Notes: generated by a model from the letters alone, not told the origin. A stretch of DNA of 64,000 nucleotides from Brevibacillus brevis (GCF_900637055.1 NZ_LR134338.1:3854001-3918000), one strand, 5' to 3'. Positions 25,020-33,655 are shown, counted from the first letter of the stretch. Program-made: numbers and translations.

Positions 25020-25231
25020 GAGAAGAAAAAGCGCAGTTCTCTTCGACTCTGACACGCCCGCAAGGGGGATTGGCTGTCCGTCTCCACTTCAAAAAGGGGA
25101 CCGTCGAGCCAAAGCCACCCTACGGGCGGATGCTTCTCAGGGAAGAAGTGTTCGACAAGCGTGGTCCCCTTTTTGAAGTTCCGACTGGGTAGGCGTTGTC
25201 AAGGTCTACGAGTCCTGCGCTTTTTCTTCTC
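25020..25231. repeat. 212-bp nested inverted-repeat element, possible structured RNA or MITE-like element
   Basis: The outer arms GAGAAGAAAAAGCGCAG (25020-25036) and CTGCGCTTTTTCTTCTC (25215-25231) are perfectly complementary. Inside them GACTC (25045-25049) pairs with GAGTC (25210-25214). GACACGCC (25051-25058) pairs with GGCGTTGTC (25192-25200, one bulge). ACTTCAAAAAGGGGACC (25086-25102) pairs with GGTCCCCTTTTTGAAGT (25163-25179). GTCGA pairs with TCGAC within. Small hairpins CCCGCAAGGG and CTTCTCAGGGAAGAAG also occur. It begins 16 bases after the activator stop. No known RNA family is recognised. The short open frame across it is not protein-like. Confidence 0.75.
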
Positions 25232-25353
25232 ACCAGCTTTGGCGGTTCATCGTTACCTTTTAAACGTAAGATCCTCGTCAGTATTAACTGAGGGAAAAAC
25301 TTCACAATGCCCAATGCTACAGCTTATCATCCGTATATATTTCTTAATGGCAT

Positions 25354-25388
25354 AAAAAAGGAGCGCTACCTCGCAGCGCTCCTTTTCG
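25354..25388 (-). terminator. Terminator of the 133-aa hypothetical gene
   Basis: AAAAGGAGCGCT and AGCGCTCCTTTT form a 12-bp stem with a 7-base loop; the minus strand continues with T-rich sequence. It can also act on the plus strand. The stretch 25232-25353 between it and the inverted-repeat element shows no other feature. Confidence 0.85.
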
Positions 25389-25396
25389 TTCTTGAA

Positions 25397-25798
25397 TTAT
25401 TCCTCAATCTTCTTCGCTTTTTTGCCAAACCACGTATTTGCAACCAGCTCGACTACTTGCTTCGGCAATGATTGCGGTGCTTGTATTTCCGTTCCAGCCT
25501 TGTCCACTGTGCGATACAGCAAAGCCTTGTCATCTGCTGGGTCAGACATGGTTTGCAGTGTCCATTCGCCGATTTGTCCGGCGTTTGTCCACTCCTCGAT
25601 CATCAGCTGATATTCCCCCGGAGCCAGCTCGATGTAATCCTCGTCTGTCACATCCACAATCGCATATCCATCATGCTCGATTTCAGCATCGTATGTATTT
25701 CCGTTCGCCGCTTCGTACAGAGCGAGCTCCTCCGGGTTATTCAAGTTTTCTGTAAGATGAGTAAAATCCGCAATTGTCACCTTAATACGCTTTTTCAT
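25397..25798 (-). CDS. Hypothetical protein (133 aa)
   Basis: Starts MKKRIKVTIADFTHLTENLN. Acidic, soluble, beta-rich in the middle (YAIVDVTDEDYIELAPGEYQ) with a basic tail (FGKKAKKIEE). GGGAGGGG lies 7 bases before the ATG at 25798; the longer frame from 25822 includes this site and is rejected. No family recognised. It is monocistronic with its own terminator, next to the endonuclease IV gene on the same strand (51 bases apart). Confidence 0.7.
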   Translation of the reverse strand: MKKRIKVTIADFTHLTENLNNPEELALYEAANGNTYDAEIEHDGYAIVDVTDEDYIELAPGEYQLMIEEWTNAGQIGEWTLQTMSDPADDKALLYRTVDKAGTEIQAPQSLPKQVVELVANTWFGKKAKKIEE

Positions 25799-25849
25799 AG
25801 GTACCCCTCCCGTGTTGAACACATCATTTCACACTCTACCACAACATGG

Positions 25850-26692
25850 TCAGCCCTGCCAATTGTCTCGAAGCAGACGAACATGTTTGATCTCTTCGCT
25901 ATGTCCCCCTTCTGAGCCTCTCGCCGTTTCCAGAACGATGGGAAGTCCTTGCAATTCAGGTGTTTGCAAAAAAGCGGCAATGGATGCATCACCGATCATC
26001 CCTTTTCCGATGGAGGCATGCCGGTCTCGAAAGGAACCACTCGGATAAACGGAATCGTTCAGATGAACGGCACGCAAGCTCGTAAAATAATCGAGCTCTC
26101 GCATCCGATCGGCTACTTCCCCCCAATCATTCCCTTTCCACAATCCGCTGGCAAATGCATGACACGTATCCAGGCAAAAGCCTACCTTCTGTGGCTCCGC
26201 AAATAATTGTCGAACCTGCGTAAGCTCTTCGAGTGTCGTGCCCATGCGGTTGCCTTGTCCGGCATTGTTTTCGATTAACAGCTGGGCTTTTCCATTCCAG
26301 TCATCCAATATTTGATTGACCATCTGGATCATGATTTTGTAACCAGTAAGTACATCATCACCTTTATACTGGCCAAAATGAACGACCACGCCCAACGCTC
26401 CACAAGCTTCGGCAATTTCAAGGTCATTTCGTACGGAGCCCACTGTGACGGCGAATAGCTCCTGCTCCTCGACGCAAAGATTCACCGGGTATGGCGTATG
26501 AGCGATCGACAGCATGCCGTTTTGCTGACAAAAAGCGCGACACCGCTCTGCATCCCGGGCATCGAATTGCTTAACACCTAAGCTTCGCGGGTTTTTCGGG
26601 AAAAATTGAAAGGATAACGCGCCTTCTTTGTATGCAGTTCTCGCCGCCTCCTCGTACCCATGACGAATACTGACATGACAACCGATTTGCAA
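25850..26692 (-). CDS. nfo: Endonuclease IV-type AP endonuclease
   Basis: Xylose-isomerase-fold repair nuclease that cleaves at abasic sites. It contains IGCHVSI at the N-terminus and the metal-ligand blocks HTPYPVN, VVHFGQYKG and LLIENNAGQGN. VGFCLDTCHAFASG, AVHLNDS and RHASIGKG are also present, all typical of the family. The TTG at 26690-26692 has GGGGAG 8 bases upstream and yields 280 residues, the usual length. The ATG frame from 26749 would add 19 Arg/Lys-rich residues unlike the family. Confidence 0.93.
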   Translation of the reverse strand: MQIGCHVSIRHGYEEAARTAYKEGALSFQFFPKNPRSLGVKQFDARDAERCRAFCQQNGMLSIAHTPYPVNLCVEEQELFAVTVGSVRNDLEIAEACGALGVVVHFGQYKGDDVLTGYKIMIQMVNQILDDWNGKAQLLIENNAGQGNRMGTTLEELTQVRQLFAEPQKVGFCLDTCHAFASGLWKGNDWGEVADRMRELDYFTSLRAVHLNDSVYPSGSFRDRHASIGKGMIGDASIAAFLQTPELQGLPIVLETARGSEGGHSEEIKHVRLLRDNWQG

Positions 26693-26757
26693 GGTATTCA
26701 CTCCCCTCACTCGCTTCCTATTATTTTTCCCTCTGTCCCTTCTTCTCAATCGAACAC

Positions 26758-26786
26758 TTGCGCTTCTCTGTCAGATCGAATAAACT
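26758..26786 (+). promoter_or_regulatory. Promoter of the TetR regulator
   Basis: TTGCGC, 17-base spacer, TAAACT. The predicted start lies at the edge of the palindromic operator, consistent with autorepression. Confidence 0.5.
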
Positions 26787-26794
26787 AAAACTAA

Positions 26795-26808
26795 ACCGAA
26801 CGTTCAGT
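26795..26808. promoter_or_regulatory. TetR-family operator 1
   Basis: ACCGAACGTTCAGT, a near-perfect dyad around AACGTT. Its twin (ACCGGACGTTCGGT) lies before the MFS gene. It sits between promoter and start codon of the TetR gene. Confidence 0.8.
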
Positions 26809-26831
26809 CTAGAAGAAGGAGCATTTATCAA

Positions 26832-27425
26832 ATGTCAAAGCGTCGTCTCGATGGGGAGAAAACCAAACAACATATCGTAGAGAAAGCCACCGAGTTATTT
26901 TCTCAGAAAGGCTATTCAGCCACTTCCATTGAGGACATTTGCCAAGCAACTGGAGCGAGTAAGGGCAGCCTCTATTACCACTTCAAAAACAAAGAGCAGT
27001 TGTTCCTGCATTTGCTTGAAAAGCAGTACAACGAATGGGTAGATCTGTGGCAGGAAAAAGAAAAAGAATACGAGACATCCATCGATAAACTGTACGGCTT
27101 AGCTGCTTTTTTCTTGGAGGATTTTTTGTCCCACCCTCTAAAAAAAGCAGGCGAAGAGTTCTCCGGCAGCCAGCTCGCCGATCCAGTCATTTTGGAACAA
27201 GTGCTGGAAATGCTCGGCTCCACCTATACCCTCTATACTTCGCTCTTCCAAGAAGGAATCGACCGAGGCGAATTCGCCCCATGCGATCCCGAAGAAATGG
27301 CGATGATACTGGAAGGTCTCATGAACGGAATCATTAACGTAGGTTATCAGATGGAAGACGAGCGTCTTCATGCTCTGTTGAAAAGGAGCATTGACGTTTT
27401 GCTGCATGGCATTATTGCCAAGTAG
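26832..27425 (+). CDS. TetR/AcrR-family transcriptional regulator
   Basis: 197-residue repressor. The N-terminal HTH reads TELFSQKGYSATSIEDICQA, then TGASKGSLYYHFKNKEQLF, the classical TetR signature. The C-terminal ligand and dimer domain is helical. AGAAGGAG precedes the ATG. It is followed 63 bases later by an MFS exporter gene on the same strand, with matching operators before both genes, so it probably represses itself and the exporter until a ligand binds. Confidence 0.95.
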   Translation: MSKRRLDGEKTKQHIVEKATELFSQKGYSATSIEDICQATGASKGSLYYHFKNKEQLFLHLLEKQYNEWVDLWQEKEKEYETSIDKLYGLAAFFLEDFLSHPLKKAGEEFSGSQLADPVILEQVLEMLGSTYTLYTSLFQEGIDRGEFAPCDPEEMAMILEGLMNGIINVGYQMEDERLHALLKRSIDVLLHGIIAK

Positions 27426-27447
27426 CATTTTTTTCACCTTTAATTAG

Positions 27448-27461
27448 ACCGGACGTTCGGT
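27448..27461. promoter_or_regulatory. TetR-family operator 2, over the MFS promoter
   Basis: ACCGGACGTTCGGT, a perfect 14-bp palindrome that abuts a TACAAT -10 (27461-27466). Binding would block the MFS promoter. Confidence 0.82.
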
Positions 27462-27488
27462 ACAATTTTTTCGGGAGTGAAATGACCT

Positions 27489-28736
27489 ATGAAAGGTCTT
27501 TGGGGAAACAAAGTTTTTCTCACCGTTTTTATTACGGATACATTAGAAAATATCGGTATATGGATTCGTAACATGGCCTTGCTCTACTATGTGATGGAGA
27601 CGAGCGGCAACAATCCGACCGCCGTATCGCTCTTGACTGCTATCGAACTTGCGCCGATCTTGGTTTTTTCAATCATTGGCGGGGCGCTGGCTGATCGCTG
27701 GAATCCGAAGCGAACGATGATAGCCGGGAACCTGTTAAGCGCTCTCTCTGTTCTGGTTATCGTGTATTTGCTCTGGCAAGGGATGTGGGTCGCTGTATTC
27801 TTTGCGACATTTATCTCAGCTGTCGTGTCGCAGTTCTCCCAGCCTTCGTCTGCCAAGATGATGAAGCGTCATGTTCCTGATGAGCATGTTGCAGCAGCTG
27901 TGTCTATTTCACAAAGTACGGGTTCTATTTTTCTACTGGTTGGCCCGATTGTCGGTACTTTCTTCTTTGAACATTGGGGCATCTACCCTTCCCTGTTAAC
28001 GATGGCCGGCCTGTTCTTCGTCTCGGCACTGATTCTCTTGACACTTCCCCCTTCAACTGCCAGTACAACAGAAGAAGGCGGAACTCTCCTTTCTGAGATT
28101 AAAGCAGGCTTCTCCTATGTAAAAAAGCGACCTGCCTTGAGCGGAGTAGCGATTACCTTTGCATGTTTGGGGTTATCCTCGGGGTTTATTAATTCGCTAG
28201 AGGTATTCGTCGTCACGGATCGTCTTTTACTCTCCAAAGAAGCCATTCAATGGTTTACTGCTTTAGACGGATTGGGGATGCTGTTAGGCGGCATTTTGGC
28301 TTCCATTTACCTCGATCGCCTGAATGGTCGCTGGGTTATTACAGGTGGATTAATCTTCTTCGCTCTCTCCGTCGCCGTAGAAGTTCTCTCTGTATGGGTA
28401 TACGTAACCGCAGCGATGCGCTTTTTCACCGGAATTGGAATGGCATTTTTACAGATCGTGATCAGTACGTTCATGATCAAGCTCGTTGATGAAGCGTTCA
28501 TCGGACGGGTGAATGGAACGATTTCACCGCTCATGATCGGACTCATGATGGTCGGTTCTTTTTTGGCAGGTCCACTCATGCAGATAACTTCGTTGATCAC
28601 GGTTTTTCTGATAGCATCCGTAATCATTTTGCTCGCTGCATGGGGATGTGCACGAATCAAGTGGGATTCGCCAGAGGTTGCACAAGTTGGGGCTAACCAT
28701 CTGCTCGAACACAAACAAGCGCAACCTTTATCTTGA
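27489..28736 (+). CDS. MFS efflux transporter (macrolide-efflux-like)
   Basis: 415-residue protein with about 12 hydrophobic segments. The motif-A region reads GGALADRWNPKRTM between helices 2 and 3. The N-terminus MKGLWGNKVFLTVFITDTLE and overall layout resemble the MefA-like MFS_3 group. GGGAGTG lies before the ATG. The adjacent TetR gene and shared operator suggest inducible export of a toxic compound. The substrate is unknown. Confidence 0.88.
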   Translation: MKGLWGNKVFLTVFITDTLENIGIWIRNMALLYYVMETSGNNPTAVSLLTAIELAPILVFSIIGGALADRWNPKRTMIAGNLLSALSVLVIVYLLWQGMWVAVFFATFISAVVSQFSQPSSAKMMKRHVPDEHVAAAVSISQSTGSIFLLVGPIVGTFFFEHWGIYPSLLTMAGLFFVSALILLTLPPSTASTTEEGGTLLSEIKAGFSYVKKRPALSGVAITFACLGLSSGFINSLEVFVVTDRLLLSKEAIQWFTALDGLGMLLGGILASIYLDRLNGRWVITGGLIFFALSVAVEVLSVWVYVTAAMRFFTGIGMAFLQIVISTFMIKLVDEAFIGRVNGTISPLMIGLMMVGSFLAGPLMQITSLITVFLIASVIILLAAWGCARIKWDSPEVAQVGANHLLEHKQAQPLS

Positions 28737-28750
28737 GGGAGCTCAATCAA

Positions 28751-28782
28751 GAAAAAGCTGTCCACCAAGCGGACAGCTTTTT
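28751..28782. terminator. Bidirectional terminator between the MFS and universal stress genes
   Basis: AAAAAGCTGTCC and GGACAGCTTTTT form a 12-bp stem with a 7-base loop, with A- and T-runs on both sides. Confidence 0.9.
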
Positions 28783-28793
28783 CTGGCAAAATG

Positions 28794-29660
28794 CTATGTT
28801 TTCACAATCAGCAGTGGTGTTTTCGTACGATGAATGGTTTTAAATGTAACACTACCAAGCAGCGTGCCTGCAACTGCACCTTGGCCATGATGACCGAGCA
28901 CAACCAGTCCAGCATCGATTTCTTCAGCCGTCTGGCGGATCACAGTAGCTGGATCTCCAACCACGACCTTGCTTTCAAAAGGAAGCGATGCAGCTTCAAG
29001 CATCTCCTCGCAAGGTTTTAACGTTTCACGTCCCCAACCTTCGAGTGTATTCATGTTATCCCAGCCTACGCCATATACACCTGCGTATGTGACTGGTGGG
29101 ATGACAACGGACAGGAGCGTATACGATACATCCGGGAGGTGTTGACCCATCTCGATGGCTTTTTTCGCTGCTTCCATCGAATGGTCGGAGCCATCTACTG
29201 CAATGAGTACTTTATTCCAAGGGAAGCGGCTCTCATCTGTCTCCTCCGCAATGAGGAATACCGGGACTTTGACATCGTGGAGTGTCGGATAGCTGACGCT
29301 CTGCAACAGGAAGCCTGTGATGCGACCGTAGCCATGTGTTCCCATTACGATGGCAGCATAGTCATTCGCTGCGTGCTTCGCAATGACTTCATGCGGCTCT
29401 CCGAACTCAATCTCCAGTTCATACGTGATACCGGCTTCTTCAACGATCGACAGGAATTTTTTCAGGTCTTCTCTTGCTTCATCCAATTGATAATCTTCTA
29501 CGACATCTCGTCCCAACCTTCTGACAACATTACGTGAAGGGAACGGCGAAATGGCATGAAGCAATGTGATATCATGCTTATTTTTGGCGTAGGCCAACGC
29601 AAAGCGGACCGCCTGAATGGACTGCGCTGAGAAATCGACAGGGACTAGAATACGGGACAT
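28794..29660 (-). CDS. Tandem-domain universal stress protein (UspA family)
   Basis: 288 residues containing two Usp domains: MSRILVPVDFSAQSIQAVRF and KVLIAVDGSDHSMEAAKKAI. Each ends with an ATP-binding-type motif, VMGTHGYGRITGFLLQSVS in the first and VLGHHGQGAVAGTLLGSVT in the second (G-2x-G-9x-G-S/T pattern). Cytoplasmic stress protein of uncertain mechanism. The ATG at 29660 follows AAGGACG; the longer frame from 29693 is unlikely. Confidence 0.92.
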   Translation of the reverse strand: MSRILVPVDFSAQSIQAVRFALAYAKNKHDITLLHAISPFPSRNVVRRLGRDVVEDYQLDEAREDLKKFLSIVEEAGITYELEIEFGEPHEVIAKHAANDYAAIVMGTHGYGRITGFLLQSVSYPTLHDVKVPVFLIAEETDESRFPWNKVLIAVDGSDHSMEAAKKAIEMGQHLPDVSYTLLSVVIPPVTYAGVYGVGWDNMNTLEGWGRETLKPCEEMLEAASLPFESKVVVGDPATVIRQTAEEIDAGLVVLGHHGQGAVAGTLLGSVTFKTIHRTKTPLLIVKT

Positions 29661-29823
29661 AATGACACGTCCTTCCTCTTTTTCATCTGGCAAATGTGGT
29701 AAAGCTCTATGTATCCATCTGCCTTGAGTCCATTGTAGCCCTGTGAGCCCTACGTGTATGTAGGGGTTTTCCCTGATCTTGGTAGGGATATTCCCTGATA
29801 GGGAGTCTTATTCTTTCAATGCC

Positions 29824-30885
29824 CTAGTCCATGACAGCTGTGATAAAAATAGTAGGCTTTTCACTCAAATCAATGTCCGTGATCTCATGATCATCCACCA
29901 TCCGCCGATTCGCCTGCTGGTCTCTTCGAATGACCCGAACGACTGGACGCGAAGGCAAGCCTCTATTTTGATCAATGATCACACCGATTTCTCCTGTCGA
30001 GAGCTTCAGAGAGGTTCCTGTCGGGTACATGGCAATCGAGCGCAAAAAATGAATGACCATTTTATGATCAAAGCGTTTCTCCGCGAGTCCCATAACTTTT
30101 TCGCAAGCCTCATACGCAGGCAACGTCTCTTCTTCCTCTGAAAAAGGCGAGATGAGATTATCATAGTAGTTACAAATCGCAACAATCTTGGCGAAATCAT
30201 GAATCTCATCGCCAGTCAGTCCTCGTGGCTGCCCACTGCCATCCACCCATTCATGATGCTGCAAAGGAACGTGTGCGGAGACAATGCTCATCTCATGTTT
30301 TTTTCGCAACAGATCAAAGCCCAGCCACGTATGATGATTGGTTTTGCTGTTCTTTTTGTAGGCTGGTGCTTCCTTGTCGACTGACAGCTTTCCAATGTCA
30401 TGCAAAAGGGCTCCGATGGCGAGCTCTTTTAATTGAGCCGTATTATAGCCTAATCCTACGCCCATTACTGTCGCCATCATGCACACATTCAAAGAATGAA
30501 TGTACATCGCGTTGTCGGTCGTGCGAATTTCTCCCAGATTCAAGAGCACGCGACGATTTTTCAAGGTTTCGTCGATGATACTTCCCACTGATTTTTGAAT
30601 GCCGCGGACATCAAAATTTTTTCCAGACTGCACACACGAAATCGCTTGTGACAGATTGCGGATTGCGTCCTTCCGTGTGGTATCCGTGACGACCTCCTGC
30701 TCTTTCACTTCATCGAGCAGCGGGTCTTTGATGCTTAACATCGTGACGCCAAACCGACGCAATTTATTAATCATTCCGACAGTCAGCTGGACACCTGCAT
30801 GCAAGAGCGTCAAGCCCTCACTTGTATAAATGCTTCGAGCCAAAACGTCTCCTGGCTCAACTAGGTCTACATTCACATATTTCAT
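29824..30885 (-). CDS. HD-GYP domain protein, probable cyclic-di-GMP phosphodiesterase (GQP variant)
   Basis: 353 residues. The N-terminal DUF3391-like region of about 60 residues (MKYVNVDLVEPGDVLARSIY) is followed by an HD-GYP domain. HD ligands are at HDIGK (162-166), then NHHTWLG and QHHEWVDGSGQPRGL. The canonical GYP is Gly-Gln-Pro (218-220), with the neighbouring Gly, Asp and His ligands kept. There is no receiver or membrane segment. Many HD-GYP proteins hydrolyse c-di-GMP; activity with the Tyr-to-Gln change is uncertain. Confidence 0.87.
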   Translation of the reverse strand: MKYVNVDLVEPGDVLARSIYTSEGLTLLHAGVQLTVGMINKLRRFGVTMLSIKDPLLDEVKEQEVVTDTTRKDAIRNLSQAISCVQSGKNFDVRGIQKSVGSIIDETLKNRRVLLNLGEIRTTDNAMYIHSLNVCMMATVMGVGLGYNTAQLKELAIGALLHDIGKLSVDKEAPAYKKNSKTNHHTWLGFDLLRKKHEMSIVSAHVPLQHHEWVDGSGQPRGLTGDEIHDFAKIVAICNYYDNLISPFSEEEETLPAYEACEKVMGLAEKRFDHKMVIHFLRSIAMYPTGTSLKLSTGEIGVIIDQNRGLPSRPVVRVIRRDQQANRRMVDDHEITDIDLSEKPTIFITAVMD

Positions 30886-31005
30886 GGGGTCTTTCCTCCT
30901 GATTCCATCCTCCCCTGATGCTTCTTCCCTATCTTCGCTTTGGAAAAACCTGTTTCACATGTTTTTGCCGAAAAAACATCCGCGGGACAGATGTCTCCTC
31001 AATTT

Positions 31006-31569
31006 TCAGCTGTTCCTGCCAAGACCAAGCCATGTACAAAGTCCAGAAAATTGGGTACGTGCATTCTGGTAGCCTTGTCTGTAATAATGCTCGAGCTTCT
31101 CTTCTTGTCGTTCAAAACCTCTTAGAAAGGTACCTACTGGAGGTGCGATGACAAACGCTCTGCCTTCCTTCTGCATCTCTTTGACCTGCTCGATAGCCTC
31201 GTAATAGATGCGAAAATGACGAGAATGCTTGGCACAGGCGCGTACTTCTGGAAAAAAGACGCTCGACACGCGAAAGCTTGCGCATCCACTCACCTGGCGG
31301 ACAAGAAGAAGTAAGCACAATAATATGTTTTTGATTGCCATCTAGGATGGACTTCATGAAAGGTACCGGATGTGCGATGCCTCCATCCCATAGCTTACGT
31401 CCGTTGATCGTAACCTTGGGTGATAGAAACGGAAGACTGCAGGAAGCCCGAATCACTTGAAAAATATCCTCACAGTCGTCTTTCGCAAAGTAAACGGCTT
31501 CCCCTGTCGCGCAATCCGTCGTGACGACGAGCTACTTCCTCCCTGCAAAACGAGCCCGACCTTTTCCAT
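31006..31569 (-). pseudogene. Patatin-like phospholipase, disrupted by an internal deletion and a frameshift
   Basis: The minus strand starts MEKVGLVLQGG (ATG at 31567-31569), the N-terminus of a patatin-like protein that should run into GGGxRG. Near 31530-31537 it jumps in another frame to LVVTTDCATGEAVYFAKDDC, skipping the oxyanion loop and the GxSxG nucleophile, about 130 codons. The remainder keeps the catalytic Asp in LWDGGIAHPVPF. A further frame change occurs near a T6 run (about 31251-31257). The tail FFPEVRACAKHSRHFRIYYE to QEGKLEHYYRQGY-like sequence (here EEKLEHYYRQGYQNA) lies in a third frame. It cannot make an active lipase. Confidence 0.85.
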
Positions 31570-31650
31570 ACCAATCACCCATTTTGATGTCGTTTATCCG
31601 TAGTATGAATGGTATCCCACTGAATCATGCAAAGCAGGATCGCGCCAATC

Positions 31651-31675
31651 AAAAAACGACCCTCAACGGGGTCGC
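31651..31675 (-). terminator. Terminator of the 103-aa hypothetical gene
   Basis: The minus strand reads GCGACCCCGTTGAGGGTCGTTTTTT: a short GACCC/GGGTC-type stem and T6. Confidence 0.7.
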
Positions 31676-31678
31676 CAC

Positions 31679-31990
31679 TCAATCGTCTTTTTTCATCATG
31701 CTGTACTGATCACGGACCATCGTTACGTTTTCCTCTTGCTGTGTCAACTCCAGCTTATAGAGGATATCTGCTAGGACCGCTGCATAGATCAAGGTTAATT
31801 CCCCGGTATTAACCGGCTCACGAAAGTAGCTTCCGATCATCTCATAGCCTTTTCGCTTATAGGATTCGGTATCTTCCTCTTCCAGTGCTTCACATAGCTC
31901 TCCAATCAGATCATCCAGTGCCAGCCTTGCACGCTCATAAACATCTGGCTGGTCATGTGATAAAGCGTCTGACTCTTTAGTCGTACCCAA
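31679..31990 (-). CDS. Hypothetical protein (103 aa)
   Basis: From the TTG at 31988-31990 the protein reads LGTTKESDALSHDQPDVYER (Met at initiation). It is mainly helical and acidic, ending in MMKKDD. AAGGAGGAG lies about 9 bases upstream of that TTG. The longer GTG frame at 32026 would translate the ribosome site as an Arg run. No family recognised. It follows the second symporter gene by 47 bases and may be cotranscribed with it. Confidence 0.65.
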   Translation of the reverse strand: MGTTKESDALSHDQPDVYERARLALDDLIGELCEALEEEDTESYKRKGYEMIGSYFREPVNTGELTLIYAAVLADILYKLELTQQEENVTMVRDQYSMMKKDD

Positions 31991-32037
31991 TTGCCCTCTC
32001 CTCCTTCTACTCCTAGAGTGGGGCACGCGACGAGGCT

Positions 32038-33600
32038 TTATGCAGATTCTTGTTCCGTTTTCTTCGCAGGCGGAACTCGGATTCCCGTCAACGCCTGAAA
32101 CAGTACGCGTTGGTACTTCATCTCGGCATCCGGATCAGGCCGATCCAGTAGTGTTCCGAGCACTGCCCCTAAAAAGCCGAGTGGTATAGAGACCAACCCA
32201 GGATTCGTCAGTGGAAAGAGTGGCTCCGCACGAATAAGACCGGTTAGGGGATGCATAACAGTCGGTCCTAAAATGACAAGGACTACAGATGCCGTTAACC
32301 CTGTCAGGACGCCACAAATCGCTCCTCGGACGGTAAACCGCTTCCAATACAACGTAAACAACAGTAGTGGCAAATTGGATGATGCTGCTACCGCAAACGT
32401 CAGCGCAACGAGAATCGCCACGTTCATTTTTTCTGCACCGATCGCCAGCCCAATGGAGATCACGCCCACCGCAACTGACGAAAGCTTTGCCATGGTGACC
32501 TGTTCTTTTTCCGAAGCCACCCCTCGTCTGATCAGATGACTGTAGACATCATGCGCGAACGCAGAAGAGGCGGAGAGCACGAGACCTGTCACGACAGCCA
32601 ATATCGTCGCGAAGGCGACAGCAGCAATATACGCCATCAAAAACTCTCCACCGAGAGCATCTGCCAAGAGCGTGACGGTCAGATTCCCCCCGAAGCCCAC
32701 ATTTTTCAATGCCTCGTAGCCTACAAACGTACTCGCCCCGAAGCCGAGAAAAATCGTCATCAAATAAAAGGCACCGATGACCCACGTAGCGGTGTAAATC
32801 GAATTACGAGTCGTCTTTGCGTCCTTGACTGTGAATAACCGGGAGATAATATGGGGGAGTCCGGCTGTACCAAGAATCAAAGCCAAATGCAGGGAAATCG
32901 TTTCCAGCGGATCATGAAGTTGATTTCCCGGCTGCAAGAACTGTTCCTGAAGAGGTGTAATCGTACTCACATGGGAAAACATTTCGGAGAAGCTCCAATC
33001 AAAACGAGCAAACACGATCAGGCTTAAGATCAATGTCCCTGTCAGGAGCAAAATCGCTTTAATAATCTGAACCCAGGAGGTCGCCACCATCCCGCCGAAC
33101 ACGACGTAAAATGTCATCAGGCTCCCGACAATCAGGACCGCCGTATCGTAACGCACTCCCAATAAATAATGAATGAGGGCACCTGCCCCAACTAATTGCG
33201 CCAGCATGTAAAAAATCGTAATTAATAGCGTCGTACAGGCAACAACGCCACGCAGCCAAAGGCTGTCAAATCGGACGGCAATCGCGTCTGCCAACGTATA
33301 GCGCCCCAAATTATGCAACGGCTCCGCAACTAAAAACAAAATAATCAGATAAGAGACAAAAAAGCCAATCGCATACACGAACCCGTCAAAGCCGTACATC
33401 GCAATCGTTCCCGCAATCCCTAAAAACGAGGCAGCACTCATGTAATCGCCTGCAATGGCAATGCCATTTTGTAACCCGTTCAAGCGATTGCCTGCTGCAT
33501 AAAAGTCTTTCGTCGTACCCGTCTGTTTGGCAGCCGAATAAGTGATGGCCATCGTTCCGATAATGACGGCAAGGAAAAAGATGATCGTCGTCACGGACAA
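32038..33600 (-). CDS. Sodium:solute symporter (ActP-like), second copy
   Basis: 520-residue membrane protein of the SSS family with about 13 hydrophobic segments. It opens MSVTTIIFFLAVIIGTMAIT and has the family block GNRLNGLQNGIAIAGDYMSA and the LHLALILGTAGLPHIISRLF segment. It is a close paralogue of the product of the upstream gene (33690-35216), sharing long stretches such as GAFYLMTIFLGFGA-type sequence (here GAFYLMTIFLGFGAS). It probably takes up acetate or another short monocarboxylate with Na+ or H+. No DUF485 partner of its own is present. Confidence 0.9.
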   Translation of the reverse strand: MSVTTIIFFLAVIIGTMAITYSAAKQTGTTKDFYAAGNRLNGLQNGIAIAGDYMSAASFLGIAGTIAMYGFDGFVYAIGFFVSYLIILFLVAEPLHNLGRYTLADAIAVRFDSLWLRGVVACTTLLITIFYMLAQLVGAGALIHYLLGVRYDTAVLIVGSLMTFYVVFGGMVATSWVQIIKAILLLTGTLILSLIVFARFDWSFSEMFSHVSTITPLQEQFLQPGNQLHDPLETISLHLALILGTAGLPHIISRLFTVKDAKTTRNSIYTATWVIGAFYLMTIFLGFGASTFVGYEALKNVGFGGNLTVTLLADALGGEFLMAYIAAVAFATILAVVTGLVLSASSAFAHDVYSHLIRRGVASEKEQVTMAKLSSVAVGVISIGLAIGAEKMNVAILVALTFAVAASSNLPLLLFTLYWKRFTVRGAICGVLTGLTASVVLVILGPTVMHPLTGLIRAEPLFPLTNPGLVSIPLGFLGAVLGTLLDRPDPDAEMKYQRVLFQALTGIRVPPAKKTEQESA

Positions 33601-33626
33601 TACCTCTCCCTTCTTGCAAAAATGAA

Positions 33627-33655
33627 AAAAAGACCAGGGGTTAACCCCAGCCTTC
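33627..33655 (-). terminator. Possible terminator or attenuator between the two symporter genes
   Basis: The palindrome GGGGTTAACCCC is followed on the minus strand by TGGTCTTTTTTTC. The stem is short (4 G-C pairs plus the TTAA centre), so it may only reduce read-through to the second symporter. Confidence 0.4.

Noticed and set aside
25001..25192. 63-codon open frame after the sigma-54 activator
   Set aside because: It overlaps the activator stop and runs through the nested inverted repeats; no ribosome site, and its composition follows the hairpin arms.
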